DNA from: Castor canadensis
Taxonomy: Eukaryota > Chordata > Mammalia > Rodentia > Castoridae
Direction of reading: 5' to 3'
Length of the DNA: 64,000 nucleotides
Assembly (NCBI RefSeq): GCF_047511655.1
Contig: NC_133392.1
Span: forward strand, 89,645,042-89,709,041
The translations under genes and the position numbers were made by a program. Within the stretch, counting starts at the first letter, position 1. Each line of letters opens with the position of its first letter. The notes beneath the pieces are model-generated. The model saw nothing but the letters and a program-made list of their open reading frames with translations. It made no database searches and had not been told where the DNA came from. Below are positions 23,076 through 36,200 of the stretch, in pieces.

Positions 23076-26000
23076 TTTTTTTTTCATTTTTCTTTTATTA
23101 TTCATATGTGCATACAAGGCTTGGTTCATTTCTCCCCCCTGCCCCCACCCCCTCCCTTACCACCCACTCCGCCCCCTCCCTCTCCTCCCCCCTCAATACC
23201 CAGCAGAAACTATTTTGCCCTTATTTCTAATTTTGTTGTAGAGAGAGTATAAGCAATAATAGGAAGGAACAAGGGTTTTTGCTGGTTGAGATAAGGATAG
23301 CTATACAGGGCATTGACTCACATTGATTTCCTGTGCGTGGGTGTTACCTTCTAGGTTAATTCTTTTTGATCTAACCTTTTCTCTAGTACCTGTTCCCCTT
23401 TTCCTATTGGCCTCAGTTGCTTTAAGGTATCTGCTTTAGTTTCTCTGCGTTAAGGGCAACAAATGCTAGCTAGTTTTTTAGGTGTCTTACCTATCCTCAC
23501 CCCTTCCTTGTGTGCTCTCGCTTTTATCATGTGCTCATAGTCCAACCCCCTTGTTGTGTTTGCCCTTGATCTAATGTCCCCATATGAGGGAGAACATACG
23601 ATTTTTGGTCTTTTGAGCCAGGCTAACCTCATTCAGAATGATGCTCTCCAATTTCATCTATTTACCAGCGAATGATAACATTTCGTTCTTCTTCATGGCT
23701 GCATAAAATCCCGTTGTGTATAGATACCACATTTTCTTAATCCATTCGTCAGTAGTGGGGCATCTTGGCTGTTTCCATAACTTGGCTATTGTGAATAGTG
23801 CTGCAATAAACATGGATGTGCAGGTGCCTCTGGAGTAACAGTCTTTTGGGTATATCCCCAAGAGTGGTATTGCTGGATCAAATGGTAGATCGATGGCCAG
23901 CTTTTTAAGTAGCCTCCAAATTTTTTTCCAGAGTGGTTGTACTAGTCTACATTCCCACCAACAGTGTAAGAGGGTTCCTTTTTCCCCACATACTCGCCAA
24001 CACCTGTTGTTGGTGGTGTTGCTGATGATGGCTATTCTAACAGGGGTGAGGTGGAATATTAGCGTGGTTTTAATTTGCATTTCCTTTATTGCTAGAGATG
24101 GTGAGTATTTTTTCATGTGTTTTTTGGCCATTTGAATTTCTTTTTTTGAGTAAGTTCTGTTTAGTTCACGTGCCCATTTCTTTATTGGTTCATTAGTTTT
24201 GGGAGAATTTAGTTTTTTAAGTTCCCTGTATATTCTGGTTATCAGTCCTTTGTCTGATGTATAGTTGGCAACTATTTTCTCCCACTCTGTGGGTGTTCTC
24301 TTCAGTTTAGAGACCATTTCTTTTGATGAACAGAAGCTTTTTAGTTTTATGAGGTCCCATTTATCTATGCTATCTCTTAGTTGCTGTGCTGCTGGGGTTT
24401 CATTGAGAAAGTTCTTACCTATACCTACTAACTCCAGAGTATTTCCTACTCTTTCTTGTATCAACTTTAGAGTTTGTGGTCTGATATTAAGATCCTTGAT
24501 CCATTTTGAGTTAATCTTGGTATAGGGTGATATACATGGATCTAGTTTCAGTTTTTTGCAGACTGCTAACCAGTTTTCCCAGCAGTTTTTGTTGAAGAGG
24601 CTGCTATTTCTCCATCGTATATTTTTAGCTCCTTTGTCAAAGATAAGTTGCTTATAGTTGTGTGGCTTCATATCTGGATCCTCTATTCTGTTCCACTGGT
24701 CTTCATGTCTGGTTTTGTGCCAGTACCATGCTGTTTTTATTGTTATTGCTTTGTAATATAGTTTGAAGTCAGGTATTGTGATACCTCCTGCATTGTTCTT
24801 TTGACTGAGTATTGCCTTGGCTATTCATGGCCTCTTGTGTTTCCATATAAATTTCATGGTAGATTTTTCAATCTCTTTAATGAATGTCATTGGAATTTTG
24901 ATGGGAATTGCATTAAACATGTAGATTACTTTTGGGAGTATAGACATTTTTACTATGTTGATTCTACCAATCCATGAGCATGGGAGATCTCTCCACTTTC
25001 TATAGTCTTCCTCAGTCTCTTTCTTCAGAAGTGTATAGTTTTCCTTGTAGAGGTCTTTCACATCTTTTGTTAGGTTTACACCTAGGTATTTGATTTTGTT
25101 TGAGGCTATTGTAAATGGAATTGTTTCCATACATTCTTTTTCCGTTTGCTCATTGTTAGTGTATAGAAATGCTAATGATTTTTCTATGTTGATTTTATAT
25201 CCTGCTACCTTGCTATAGCTATTGATGATGTCTAGAAGCTTCTGAGTAGAGTTTTTTGGGTCTTTAAGGTATAGGATCATGTCATCTGCAAATAGGGATA
25301 TTTTGACAGTTTCTTTACCTATTTGTATTCCTTTTATTCCTTCTTCTTGCCTAATTGCTCTGGCTAGGAATTCCAGTACTATGTTGAATAGGAGTGGAGA
25401 TAGTGGGCATCCTTGTCTGGTTCCTGATTTTAGAGGGAATGGTTTTAATTTTTCTCCGTTAAGTATAATGCTGGCTGTAGGTTTGTCATATATAGCTTTT
25501 ATAATGTTGAGGAACTTTCCTTCTATTCCTAGTTTTCTTAGAGCTTTTATCATGAAATGATGTTGGATCTTATCAAAGGCTTTTTCTGCATCTATTGAGA
25601 TGATCAAGTGGTTTTTGTCTTTGCTTCTGTTAATGTGGTTTATTATGTTTATTGATTTTCATATGTTGAACCACCCCTGCATCCCTGGGATGAAGCCTAC
25701 TTAGTCATGGTGAATGATCTTTTTGATGTGTTGCTGAATTCGGTTTGCCATTATTTTGTTGAGGATTTTTGCATCAATGTTCATTAAGGAGATTGGCCTA
25801 TAATTCTCCTTTTTGGAGGGGTCTTTGCCTGGTTTTGGGATAAGTGTAATACTGGCTTCATAAAATGTGTTTGGCAGTTTTCTTTCCCTTTCTATTTCAT
25901 GGAACAGTTTAAGGAGGGTTGGTATCAGTTCTTCTTTAAAGGTCTGATAGAATTCAGCAGAGAATCCATCAGGTCCTGGACTTTTCTTTTTGTGGAGACT

Positions 26001-26198
26001 CTTGATTGCTGCTTCAAATTCATTTTGTGTTATAGGTCTATTCTGGTGATTAATTTCCTCTTGGTTCAGTTTTGGATGATCATATGTATCTAGAAATCAG
26101 TCCATTTCTTTTAGATTTTCAAATTTATTTGAATATCGGTTCTCAAAGTAGTCTCTGATGATTTCCTGGACTTCCATGGTGTTTGTTGTTATCTCACT
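23076..26198 (-). mobile_element. Younger L1 LINE, 5'-truncated (about 3.1 kb)
   Basis: The reversed poly(A) lies at 23076-23085 and the 3'UTR with its C-rich (sense G-rich) tract follows. ORF2 comes next, with large open blocks at 23658-24671 (C-terminal region, with [20 protein letters not shown]) and 24825-25607 (reverse transcriptase, with the FADDMILY motif). The frame is broken between these blocks and ORF1 is absent, so the element cannot move by itself. It closely resembles the L1 at 43727-47658. Confidence 0.9.
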
Positions 26199-27100
26199 TA
26201 ACTGCTGAACAATATCCCCAGTCTGCTATTGATTTCTTTTTTAAGAATTTCTACATCTTTTTCAAAACTCCTCCTGTCCTCATCATGTATAGCTATCTCT
26301 TCTTATAGTTTACCATATTGGTAATAGTGTGTTAACTCTTTGACTTCTAACTCTAAATCTGGATATTTTTGGCTCTTCCTCTGTTTACCCATTTGCACCT
26401 TGTTGGCATATCTAGTAATTTTTGTTGTGCACTAGATCATATGTTGTAGAGACTCTGTATTATATTATCTTTCTCTGAGTTGCGTTCTAGCAGTAAATTG
26501 TTGGTGAGTCATCTCAAGTCTGTAGATGACTTTAGGCTTTGTTAGAGCTAAGATTTGTCCTTAATTCTAAGGTGTAAGTCTTAGTCTGGTAACAAGGTCA
26601 TTAGTCATTATGCCTATTGGATCCCTTCTGGAGTTCCACTGGAAACCCAAGGACCCTTCCAAGGCCCTCTAATATAGGTGGGATTAAATCCTAAACTCTG
26701 TCTCCTCAGAACCAGGCAGAAATCAGCTCCTTTAGCCTCTCAGCTCTTGTTTTCTACTAGATTCCTTTGAGCTCAGGACTCATTCAAAGATTGAGAGGGT
26801 GTAGGTTGGAGAACTTCTCCCTTTATGGTTGCATTGTTCTGAGATTTCTTCCCTTACTTTCCAACTGCTTTGGTACCCTAGAGCTCCTAATTCTTCCTTG
26901 TCAATCCAGTGAGACTTCTTCCTTGTGCTTGAATGTTGCCCAGATGTTCCAGGTAAACTGGAGAAAATCTTCAAGGTAAAAGTTTAAAAGTTTAAGAACC
27001 CGACTCTTAAAATGTGGATCTCATCTAGGTTTTTTCCCCTGTTTAAGAGTCATTTCTCCTCCAGTTTCTGTGTGCTTTTGTCAGTGTCCAGTAACTTCAA
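26199..27100. other. Intergenic, nothing recognised
   Basis: This starts at the truncation point of the L1. No repeat family or exon was identified. Opposite-strand open frames at 26767-26979 overlap each other. Confidence 0.35.
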
Positions 27101-27104
27101 GAAA

Positions 27105-27325
27105 ATTTTTATTTTGGTGGTACTAGGGTTTGAACTCAGGCACTTGCTAGATACACACTCTATCATTTGAGTTATGCCCCCAGCCCTTTAATGCTTTAGT
27201 TATTTTTCAGACAGGGTTCTGTGCTTTTTTGCCTGGGGTCAGCCTTAGACTATGATCTTTCTACTCATAACACCTGCATAGCTGGAATTACAAGCATGCA
27301 CCACCACATTCCACCCAGGAATTTT
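27105..27325 (-). mobile_element. Composite B1/ID-type SINE, antisense
   Basis: It has antisense ID text ('ggtggtactagggtttgaac') followed by antisense B1 text ('atagctggaattacaagcat'). Confidence 0.8.
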
Positions 27326-27788
27326 GTTTTATATTTTATCCAGAGTTATAATTGTTATCATTAAAGGGATTAACTTGATATGAGCAACTGCAACTCTACC
27401 ATTAGTGTCATTGAATTTGTCAAAGTTTTAAATGAATGATATACTAAGGGTCACCTCTTTCAAGAATAGTTACATTGTAACAAAACACAAAGCATTAATG
27501 ATTTTTTGCAGATTTTATGATATGAGTATGCAAATACAATAGTATTGGGGAACAATCAACAGTGTTCACTAAGTAGCAACCCTCTCAGTGCAGTCTATAG
27601 CAACACCCTTTAGAAGTCTCCATCTCCTACATTTTTCTCTGTCCCTTTGAGATTTAATCTATTAGCACTAAAAGAATTGAGCATAAGCAATGTGAATTTT
27701 TTTTCTTTCATTTCCAGAGCAGTTTTCTATCTACTGCATAGCAATAATTCTGGCATTTAAATAAAAATATCTCCCCTTGTTACCTTCT

Positions 27789-28161
27789 GTGATGGTTCAT
27801 CTCATTTGTCAACTTAATTCTATTGAGCACCACCTAGGAGATTAGTAAAGTATGCCACTGGATGTGTCTATGAGGTCATTTCCAGGGAGTATTAAGTAAG
27901 GTGGCGGGGAGAAGACCCCCTCCTAAACGTTGGTATCACCACCTTATAGGCTAGGGACCCAGATGAAATAAAAGAGGAAAAGGAGAAAAACGGCACATCT
28001 CTCCCTCTGCTTCCTGGCCACCATGTTGTGAGCTGTTTTGTTCTTCCACGCCTTCCCCACATGATGGACTGGAACCTTTGAAACCAGGAGCCAAAATAAA
28101 TCTTTCCTTCTTTAAGTTGTTTATGTCAGGTATTTTATTTCAGTGATGAAACACTAACACA
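27789..28161 (+). mobile_element. Solitary ERVL/MaLR-type LTR
   Basis: It begins TGTGATGGTTCATCTCATTT and has 'ctggatgtgtctatgaggtc' and 'gatggactggaacctttgaa'. A polyadenylation-like 'ccaaaataaatc' follows, and it ends 'gtcaggtatttt..aacactaacaca'. It has the length and layout of rodent MaLR or ERVL LTRs, but the exact family is not certain. Confidence 0.65.
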
Positions 28162-30104
28162 CCTTCATTACCTAGACATGTCTTCCCCTCCCAGGTAAAT
28201 TAACATATAGCTCACATTTTTCTTTTCTTGCCATCTTAGGTGAAATCCTCAATGATGTCATTATTCATGCAGTATCCTGTTGGTGACTAGTGCTTCATAG
28301 TTCTTCATTCTCTATGGCCCAATTTTTACCAGCTTCTGGTTTTTTTTTTTTTTTTTATCATTTTTTTCAAGATGAGCAGGGCCTTGACCATGACTGTGTT
28401 CTATCGATTGCTTGAATCTTGAATTCAGTATTTTCCTACACTTTCCACATCTTTCATGTTGTCACTCCCTCTCAACACTGAACATTGTTTACCTATTCAC
28501 TTTATGTGATCACTCTGTTATGTTTGTTACTCTTACATCTTTGAAATTCCTTAGTTTTGCCTCTTATCTTTTTTAAAGAGGCAAAGTGAAGGAGTATCCA
28601 AGAACTTGGCTTTATTTCTATATGGCTCTGCCATTCACCTGCACACAACTTTGAATTATTCACTTAATTCTTTAACTTCCTGTCTGTAAAATAAGAAAAA
28701 AAATGAAAACTTGAACTCACCATACTCTTTCTCTGTATTTTACTAGTTTAGTTTGAAGTCATAGAGAAACAAATTCTAGTCTAGCAGGTGTAATGGCAAC
28801 AGAGGGAGGAAGGACTGACAGCTAAGCTAAGAACTGAGCTGCAAGTGTCTTGAAGCTCCCAGCTCCAAAGTTAACTAGGCACAGTGAGACTCAGAAGGTA
28901 ACAGAGTAGACATGGGTGTAGTGTAAACTGCAAGGAGACACCCCAGGTTGGTTGTGTTTCTCCCGGGCACTGCTCTGAGTTATTCAGGACTTCATGTGCC
29001 CTCTCTTCCTGACCCCCAACATTTCTCTCCTTACCACCCAAAACAAGATCTAATTTTCATTCTTAATTGGTACCAGTGATAAAACCAAGACCTCTTTTAC
29101 ATTACTATTTATATTTATCCAATAAAATTTCAAAACAAAACTATTCTATTGTTCAATAATCTTTTAAAAACAAGAGGAAGATGAAAGATTATTTTTATTT
29201 CCCTCTCCCTCCCCTCGATGGAAAAAGGATTGTATACTCTTCTTTAACCAAAGAACAGAATCTACTACTCATTTCCAAAGATCAGTTTCTTTCCCCTTTC
29301 CTCTTCTTTATTTGAAATTGAATAAAACTATATAGTGCATGTATGTATTAAAATAATCTCACAACAATGTCTTTTATCCCTTACTTAAAGCCTTATGAGA
29401 GCCATAACCATCTTCATTCAATAATTCCCAAAGCAATAACTTAGAAAGCTGTCTTGATGTGAGTAGAAACTTATAAACAATAAACACAGCAGACCTTTGT
29501 TACAAAATCAGTGTCAAGAGACAAGGACAATGACCATATTTTAAGGTTACTTCTTACAATGAAAAAATCTCCAAGCATTGGTGGTGGGATTTGTTTTATA
29601 GTATATTTAACAAAATGGGCAAGAGATAAGAACTATAAAATAGAGGTTTCATATATAAAATGCATGATTTTCAGTCATAAGCAAGCAACCTGCTTGGCAC
29701 AGATAAGTAGAAATTTAAAAATTAACCAAAGTAACTAAACAATTGCTTCACATATAATTCAGACCTAACTCCCTTTTCTCTACTTGGAGCTATTTTTCCA
29801 CTTCAATAAAACAAACTTTTCTTGACTCAGATTCAACTTTGCTTTTGCCCTTGCCTTTAAAGACATTACTTTGAAGAATAATTTTCTAGTTATTTTTTCA
29901 TAACCAAAGCATAAGGGTTTTGTAATTCTTCTCTCAATGAGTATTATAAAAGCTTTTTTGTATATTTACTATGTAAAAATCTCAACTGTATTGTAAAAAT
30001 CCCAATGCATTTTAATAGCCTGATATTAAATTCACAGTGTGGTTTTTTTGAGTGCAAAGGCCATGGGTCTTAACTCTAAGAAGGAAAGCACTATGTACAT
30101 TTGT
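28162..30104 (-). other. CLCA2: 3' flank and probable 3'UTR of CLCA2
   Basis: This is noncoding sequence downstream of the CLCA2 stop codon. Minus-strand AATAAA signals lie at 29312-29307 and 29199-29194, about 0.8-0.9 kb after the stop. Either could end the transcript. A T-run is at 28340-28357. Nothing else is recognised. Confidence 0.4.
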
Positions 30105-30547
30105 TCATGGTAACTTTGTTCCATTCCATCTCTTGTCTGCTCTCTTTTTTCTTCTTAAAGTATAATGTATTGCAACTATAATGAGGCAAATGATTCCTAT
30201 CAAACTTATTACTGTTAAAATTCCTTTCAATATAAGATAATCTCTGCTAAGTACAGGAACAGAATTTGAGGGAATAAACAGAGATACCTGGACGATATTA
30301 GACACAGCAGACTTTAAGGAGTTCCTATCCATTGCTCTAATGGCCACATAAATTCTGTGGCTTTCTTGCAGTTCTCCATCAGGTTGATGCTCAGGTTCAT
30401 TGGTGAAAAGTTCAGGTGAGAATGTAAATATTTCCCTGGTGCCAGCTTGGTGAGGACAGAGCTTTGATGTATTCACTAAAATGGCATTACTAAAGTCATC
30501 TTGAATAGTCTTTAGGCTTTTACTCATTCTTATTTCATAGCTTGTAG
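30105..30547 (-). CDS. CLCA2: CLCA2 exon 14 (membrane helix, stop codon)
   Basis: 443 coding bases, acceptor aatttcag, stop at 30107-30105. It encodes [20 protein letters not shown] and [20 protein letters not shown] hydrophobic helix of about 22 residues follows, then RRKKRADKR. The cytosolic tail is about 18 residues. Confidence 0.96.
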
Positions 30548-32111
30548 CTGAAATTAAAAATATAAATGGAAAGGTTAAGTCACCTTGAGTAAATTTTCTA
30601 GTTTACTAGAAATGACTAATGAGAATAGCAACAAAACTCAAAATATCTGAGAATAAACAAGAAAAGTGAATAAACTCCAAACTTCTTCAAGAAAAACCCA
30701 TAAAAACTCATATTAAAACTTGAGCAAGAGGACTTATGTTTTCTGAAAGCAAATACACATAATAAAGATGTCATTTTCTCCTAAGTTATTATGTAAATTT
30801 TATGTGATTTGATTTTAAATGATTCTAGCTCTTGCTTTAACTAGTGAAAATTATAGTAAAGTTTATATGAAAAATAAATAATAAAATGGCCATATAAAGT
30901 CTAAAAAACAGTAATGAAGAAAGACTAATCCTACCACATATAAAAATGCTATAATGCCTCAATAACTAAAACACCAGGGTATTAGTACACTAATAAACAT
31001 ATCCACAAGTATATATCCAAAGTACATATAAAGGTAGAACTCAACTTAATTGGAGGAAATAAAAGTTACTCAATATAAGATGCTGTGAAATTTGAGTAAA
31101 AGTCTGGAAAAAGATATAAGTTGCAGCCCAAAAGTTAGCAAAGGCCTTAGAAAAGGGAGGGTAGAAAAAGGTTCTCATCAGTGCCCATAGACTCAACTCA
31201 GGGGACTGTTCCCAGCCTCTGTAACAAAAATTGTGGCTAGAGATGGGAAAGGATAAGTATGTCAAGGTTCACATGAGTCATGGGAAATAGTCCCCAAAAG
31301 TTGACTTGTAAATACATGTCTTAATATTCACTAGCCAATTTCAGAAAAATAATCACTTCTAGTATTGCTGTACAATGCAGAACCCATTTCTGATGAGTAG
31401 ACCACATTCAAGGCTGCTGTGTGATTACAGCCAGTGAGTCTACAGGGCCTCTCCACTCTTGGGGAACCTGCCTGGTTCTCACTCTTGGACTCCGGGATTT
31501 TAGGTATTATTAGCAACTCAGAGTTGTTGTTGTTGTTTTATGACAACTCTCGGAAACTTTTTCAGTCCTAACAATCAAGCTATTTTCACTCAATTAACCC
31601 TTGACACAGTTCTTAGAAATTCTATCTTGTGGAAAAATAGGCCATAAAGTCAGCAAACCTACCCTGTCCCTGATCAAAGTCTTCTCCAGGTGCTGTCCAA
31701 GACAGAGCCACTTCCTCTTCCTGTTCTTCAGCTTCCAGGTCAATAATTTTGCATGGCGGAAACATGTCAGGATGGGGGCCAGTTGGAACTCCCAGCACTG
31801 AAAAGGAGCCCCCCGAGCTTATTCGGCTAAAGCCCCACTTTTGCTTCTCCTCACTTCTGTGCACTGATTTCCTTGGAGTATTCATCTGAATATTACCTGT
31901 AACACAAAAGAAAAGAATAGTCAAAATAACAAGTAACAAATCTCCCGACTAGCTTGTTCTTGGCAGACTATTAAGAGACTTTTCTAAACATTATTTAAAC
32001 CACATCTTTAGAATAACTGTATTGATTCCATAATTCATTCATTCATCCATTCATTCACTCCACAACTATTTATTGAGGGCATATACTTTACTAGTAATCA
32101 CACAGACACAG

Positions 32112-32144
<33 letters not shown>

Positions 32145-33144
32145 AACCTGAAAACAAAAACAGTATTCCTTATGGAATGCATAGTCATGTAATCTTATTA
32201 GTAAATACACATTTGCAAATTGTGATAAGTGTGAGAAGGCAAAAAGACAGAGTGCTATGAAAGAAAATAACTCATATATATGGTTTAGAGTGGTGCCAAG
32301 GAAGTAACATTTAAAGGTTCCTAAAAGCTGAGAAGTTGGCCAGGAAAGCAATGGAGGGAAGAACTTCCCAGGCAAAGGGAACAGCCTGTGTGAAAACTCT
32401 GAGCTGTTGAAACAGGTTAGAAAAACTAAATTAAAGAAAGCAGAAGAGTAGCTGTGGCTGTAGCTTAGTGGTACAGCACTTGCCTCGCATGTTGTGAGGC
32501 CCTGGGTTCAATCCCCAGCACCACAAATTTTTGAGAAAAGCAGGTGGAAAGTAGCTTGAGATGAGACAGAAGAGAGAAGTTCGTTAGACCTATGTGGGTC
32601 AGCGTAGTACTTTTAGATTTTAATCTTGGTGCTGAAGGGGAGAAGGGAGGCACAGGATCATATGTGCTTTCTAACAAGCCATGCTGGCTGTGCAGTAGAG
32701 AATGGGTTGAAGACAGGGTGACACCTAGAGAGCCATTCAATAGTCCAGAGGAGAGAAGGTGACAGCTTGGGATTGGTAACCACAAGCAGAGAAGCAAGAA
32801 TGAGCTCTTCAAGGTGTACTTTGGAGACAAAGTCACCGAAAGCTGGTAAAAGATTTCAATATGGACTGGTGAAGGAGAGAGATTTGGTTTTATATATATA
32901 TATATATTTTTTTTTTTCCCCAAGATTTCTAATCTGAGCACTTTGGGAGAAGCAGGCTAAGGAAAAAAAGAGACCAAAAATTAAGTTACAAGATTTGTGA
33001 TCCTGCAAAATAGCAAGAGCCAGTTAAATATGAATGTTAAGCTCAAAAAGAGGTTTTAGTATGAATTTGAAGATTCTAAGCATAGTGATGTTATCAAAAC
33101 CATGTGGATTCATGAAATTCTTTCTCGTTCCCGTTCTCTGCCTT

Positions 33145-33222
<78 letters not shown>

Positions 33223-36200
33223 TCAGAGGTATATACACGAAATGATATTACTCAAATTAACAGAGCTAGTGATTCTTACCATTTTCTATGTAACCTGGTA
33301 CATACATAGCATGACTTCCTGGGACAGACTTGGCTAGGGTGCTCTTGCCAGCAGAGTGACTGGCATGCACTTTCAAGCTGTAACTAGCATTTACAGCAAA
33401 GGAGAAGAAATACCTCGAGTAAATTCCATCATTTTTAATAACATCGGCACCTGAATATATAGACAAAAATTCATTGTCAACACTGTCATCACAGTTGTTT
33501 GCTAATCTTTAGTAAACTATTAAAAATAAGATTTACTTCCCTGTCCTTTCCATTTTAGCATGTTATCATGGGCATTATTTTTGACTTGGCAGGTGGCTTA
33601 AAATCTGATGGTTCCATAATTTATTCCTGTGATTCCTTAATCTGAAAAAATTTTTTTCTAAATGTGAATGAATTGTACCTGCTTCAGTGTTAATACAACA
33701 TTTAAAAGTCATCTTTAAGGCTCTCATTCTTATCACTGAAAATAACTAGTTTTCCATGGAAACCGAGCACATTGTCAAGCCTCTTTATGATCACAGACCC
33801 TTTTGAAATAAAAACTATTCTGTTCCCAAGAAATACATGTACACATTTTCCTACAATTTCAAGGGTTTGTGAATGCCTTGAAACCACTTGGCTGAGAACC
33901 TGGATGGAAGCAAATAAACAAAAGAACCTTGATAGTTGATTTTAAAAACAGTGTGTAATTACTTAATTTCCCCATTAGAAGGCACATGGTTCTTTTCTAG
34001 ATTCTAGGGGGTTTGCTGAACTGGGCTTTGGCAGGCTTTGGTGTTTTTCCACTATGCCTTGCCTTGCTTTAGGGGGCCCCTGAAAACATGGCCTACTCCA
34101 CAACTGAAGGGTACAAAAAACGAAATCTCAGGGCAGCAGTGAGGCAGCCAGTTTAGACCAAGCGCAACCCACATTCACTATTCAGATGCAGGTGGCCTCA
34201 CTAGATGAGCAGCTTGTCCTATCCTAGAGAAACATTCAGTTCTCACACCTCACTCCCAGCCCTGCATCTGAGCATTGTGTCATCACTAAAGTGCTCTAGA
34301 ATTCTCTTTTCCCCACTGCAGAGGCAGGGTCCTTAACATGAGAAAAGTTGAAGTAAAATAACTGCTAAACATCTTATTATGCATGTAGAGTTAGAAGATA
34401 CTTTTTTTGGTCTATTGATAAAAAACAAATCTTGGCATTTAGTCTGTCTTTGAAATTGCAAAAGAAAATCTTTCCACATTATAGTCACCACTGCCACCCC
34501 TTAACCACTAACTCAGAAAGAAATGAGAACAGAACACTGGCTTTGGAGTCAGGGAACTTGGTTTTATAGTCCAAATCTGCCTTAATGGTAATGTCTCTGA
34601 GGCTCAGTTTTATTACCTATAAAGTGAGGATAACTTATCTCATGGGGTTGTGATTATCTAAGAATGTGCATGAGAAAGAAAATTGTAAACTATAAAGCCT
34701 TTCGAGTACAAATTTTATTATAGTTCATCAGTTTTACTCAGTATATAAGTACTCCTTCCATTATAAAAAATATTACACAACTGTATACATGTACATTAAA
34801 TACTGGGGAAAAGCTAATTTACATTTTGATGTCTAAGCAAAGTTTTTTATTTTCTTTCACTAGGTTAAAATTTTTAGATGTTAAATGATTCCAGGGGAAA
34901 AATATAAAAGCTTATTGAGCCAAATCAGGTGATTTTCCCAAAGAGAGCAGGATCTGTTCTCCAAGCTAGCCCATAGGCCAGAGCAAGGGAGAAACATTCT
35001 GCAAAGTGCCTTTTGGACTATATGGAAAGAAGAAAGAAAGAGGGGAAGAGAGAAAGGAAAGAAGGAAATAAAGAAAGAGAAAGAAAGAAAGAATGAAAAA
35101 GGAAGGAAGGAAAGAAAAGAAAGTGGGAGGGAGGAAGGAAGAAGGGGAGGAAGGAGGAAAGGAAGGAATGAAGGAAGGAAGGAAGGAAGGAAGGAAGGAA
35201 GGAAGGAAGGAAGGAAGGAAGGAAGGAAGGAAGGAAGGGCCATGCATAAGTGATCAGAACATGAGCTGTTTATTTGGGTCCATTCCAGTAGACAAAACAA
35301 GATTCTCTGGTACCTTTCTGAGGTGGGATTGAACTAAAATCCTCTGAATGAACTTTTGTTCACAAATGTCACGTGTTATCATCATGGTAAGAAATACTAA
35401 TGAGTTGCCAAACTTAAGAATCTTGAAAAAAGTTAACTTTGAAATACAAAACCAAGGTATATAATTTTATCAGTAGATCAAATACTTGGGGCTGCCAATA
35501 TACTTAAAATCTATTATCATTCTGAGAATTCAGTGTAGGTAAAGAAGTAGGAAGTAGGAAAGATGGAAGAAAAAAAGAGGCTGGATTTTTTTTAAGTTAA
35601 AAAAAAAAGTCAGTTAGAAAGAGTGTAAGTGCTACTGTGTGTGTTGCCTGATGCAGTGCTGTCTGAACTGTATAATGAGGAGCTCTGAACTCAGTCTGTG
35701 GAGAATGAGAACTTTGACGTGGAGTTTTGTCAGTGGTGGGGAAATCTCTATCCTGATTCCACCAACCTGCTGTTCTGGTCTTCTTAGGACTAAATCAGCC
35801 ACATAAAGAGCACTGGTTGTGCACATGCAATTCTGAATTGTCTTCTCATCAATTCAGTTACCTGGTCAAAGCACTGTAATCAAGGATCATCTCATGGATC
35901 CCCAGTTCAGTTTCCAAGTGTTTTCCTCACCACTGTGTCCAAAAGGAAAATAGGAGTTACCTGTTATCTCTCTTCTTGAGTTTTATTTGCTATTTTAGTT
36001 GTCCAGAATTTCAGTGAATAAGATAAGGAATCTTAGAGAAATATACACATGTCATAAGCACATATAACCCTGTTCCTGTGTGACCCCATGAAGTGGGAGT
36101 GACCAATGTCACTAGCCCTGTGTAAGCTAAGACTGAAGTGTCAAGCAGCTTCCTCTACCCTTTTGCTCATACACAGCCACTCTGAGGAGCCTACAGGACT

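Larger units (their letters stand above)
32020..32960. repeat. Ancient mammalian repeat of uncertain family (intron 12)
   Basis: The text has the layout of a very old interspersed repeat ('cattcattcactccacaact', 'aacttcccaggcaaaggga', 'agattttaatcttggtgctg'). A related stretch lies at 37370-37636. It is interrupted by a (CA)n run and an ID SINE. The family could not be named with confidence. Confidence 0.4.

Noticed and set aside
23658-25607. Reverse transcriptase-like open frames (337 and 260 codons)
   Set aside because: They are broken blocks of L1 ORF2 in a 5'-truncated element, so not listed as host genes.
32465-32941. 158-codon minus-strand open frame in CLCA2 intron 12
   Set aside because: It runs through an ID SINE and an ancient repeat; no coding similarity seen.
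33600-33910. Possible old DNA transposon in CLCA2 intron 11
   Set aside because: A few words resemble hAT-type elements ('ccacttggctgagaacc'), but too little matched to name a family.
35171-35238. Regular short repeats considered as a CRISPR-like array
   Set aside because: The unit is 4 bases without spacers: a microsatellite in a mammalian intron.
34881-35300. Long open frames of 139, 93 and 79 codons on both strands
   Set aside because: They are translations of the GGAA/GAAA tract (repeating Ser-Phe-Leu-Pro or Lys-Glu-Gly-Arg) and not genes.
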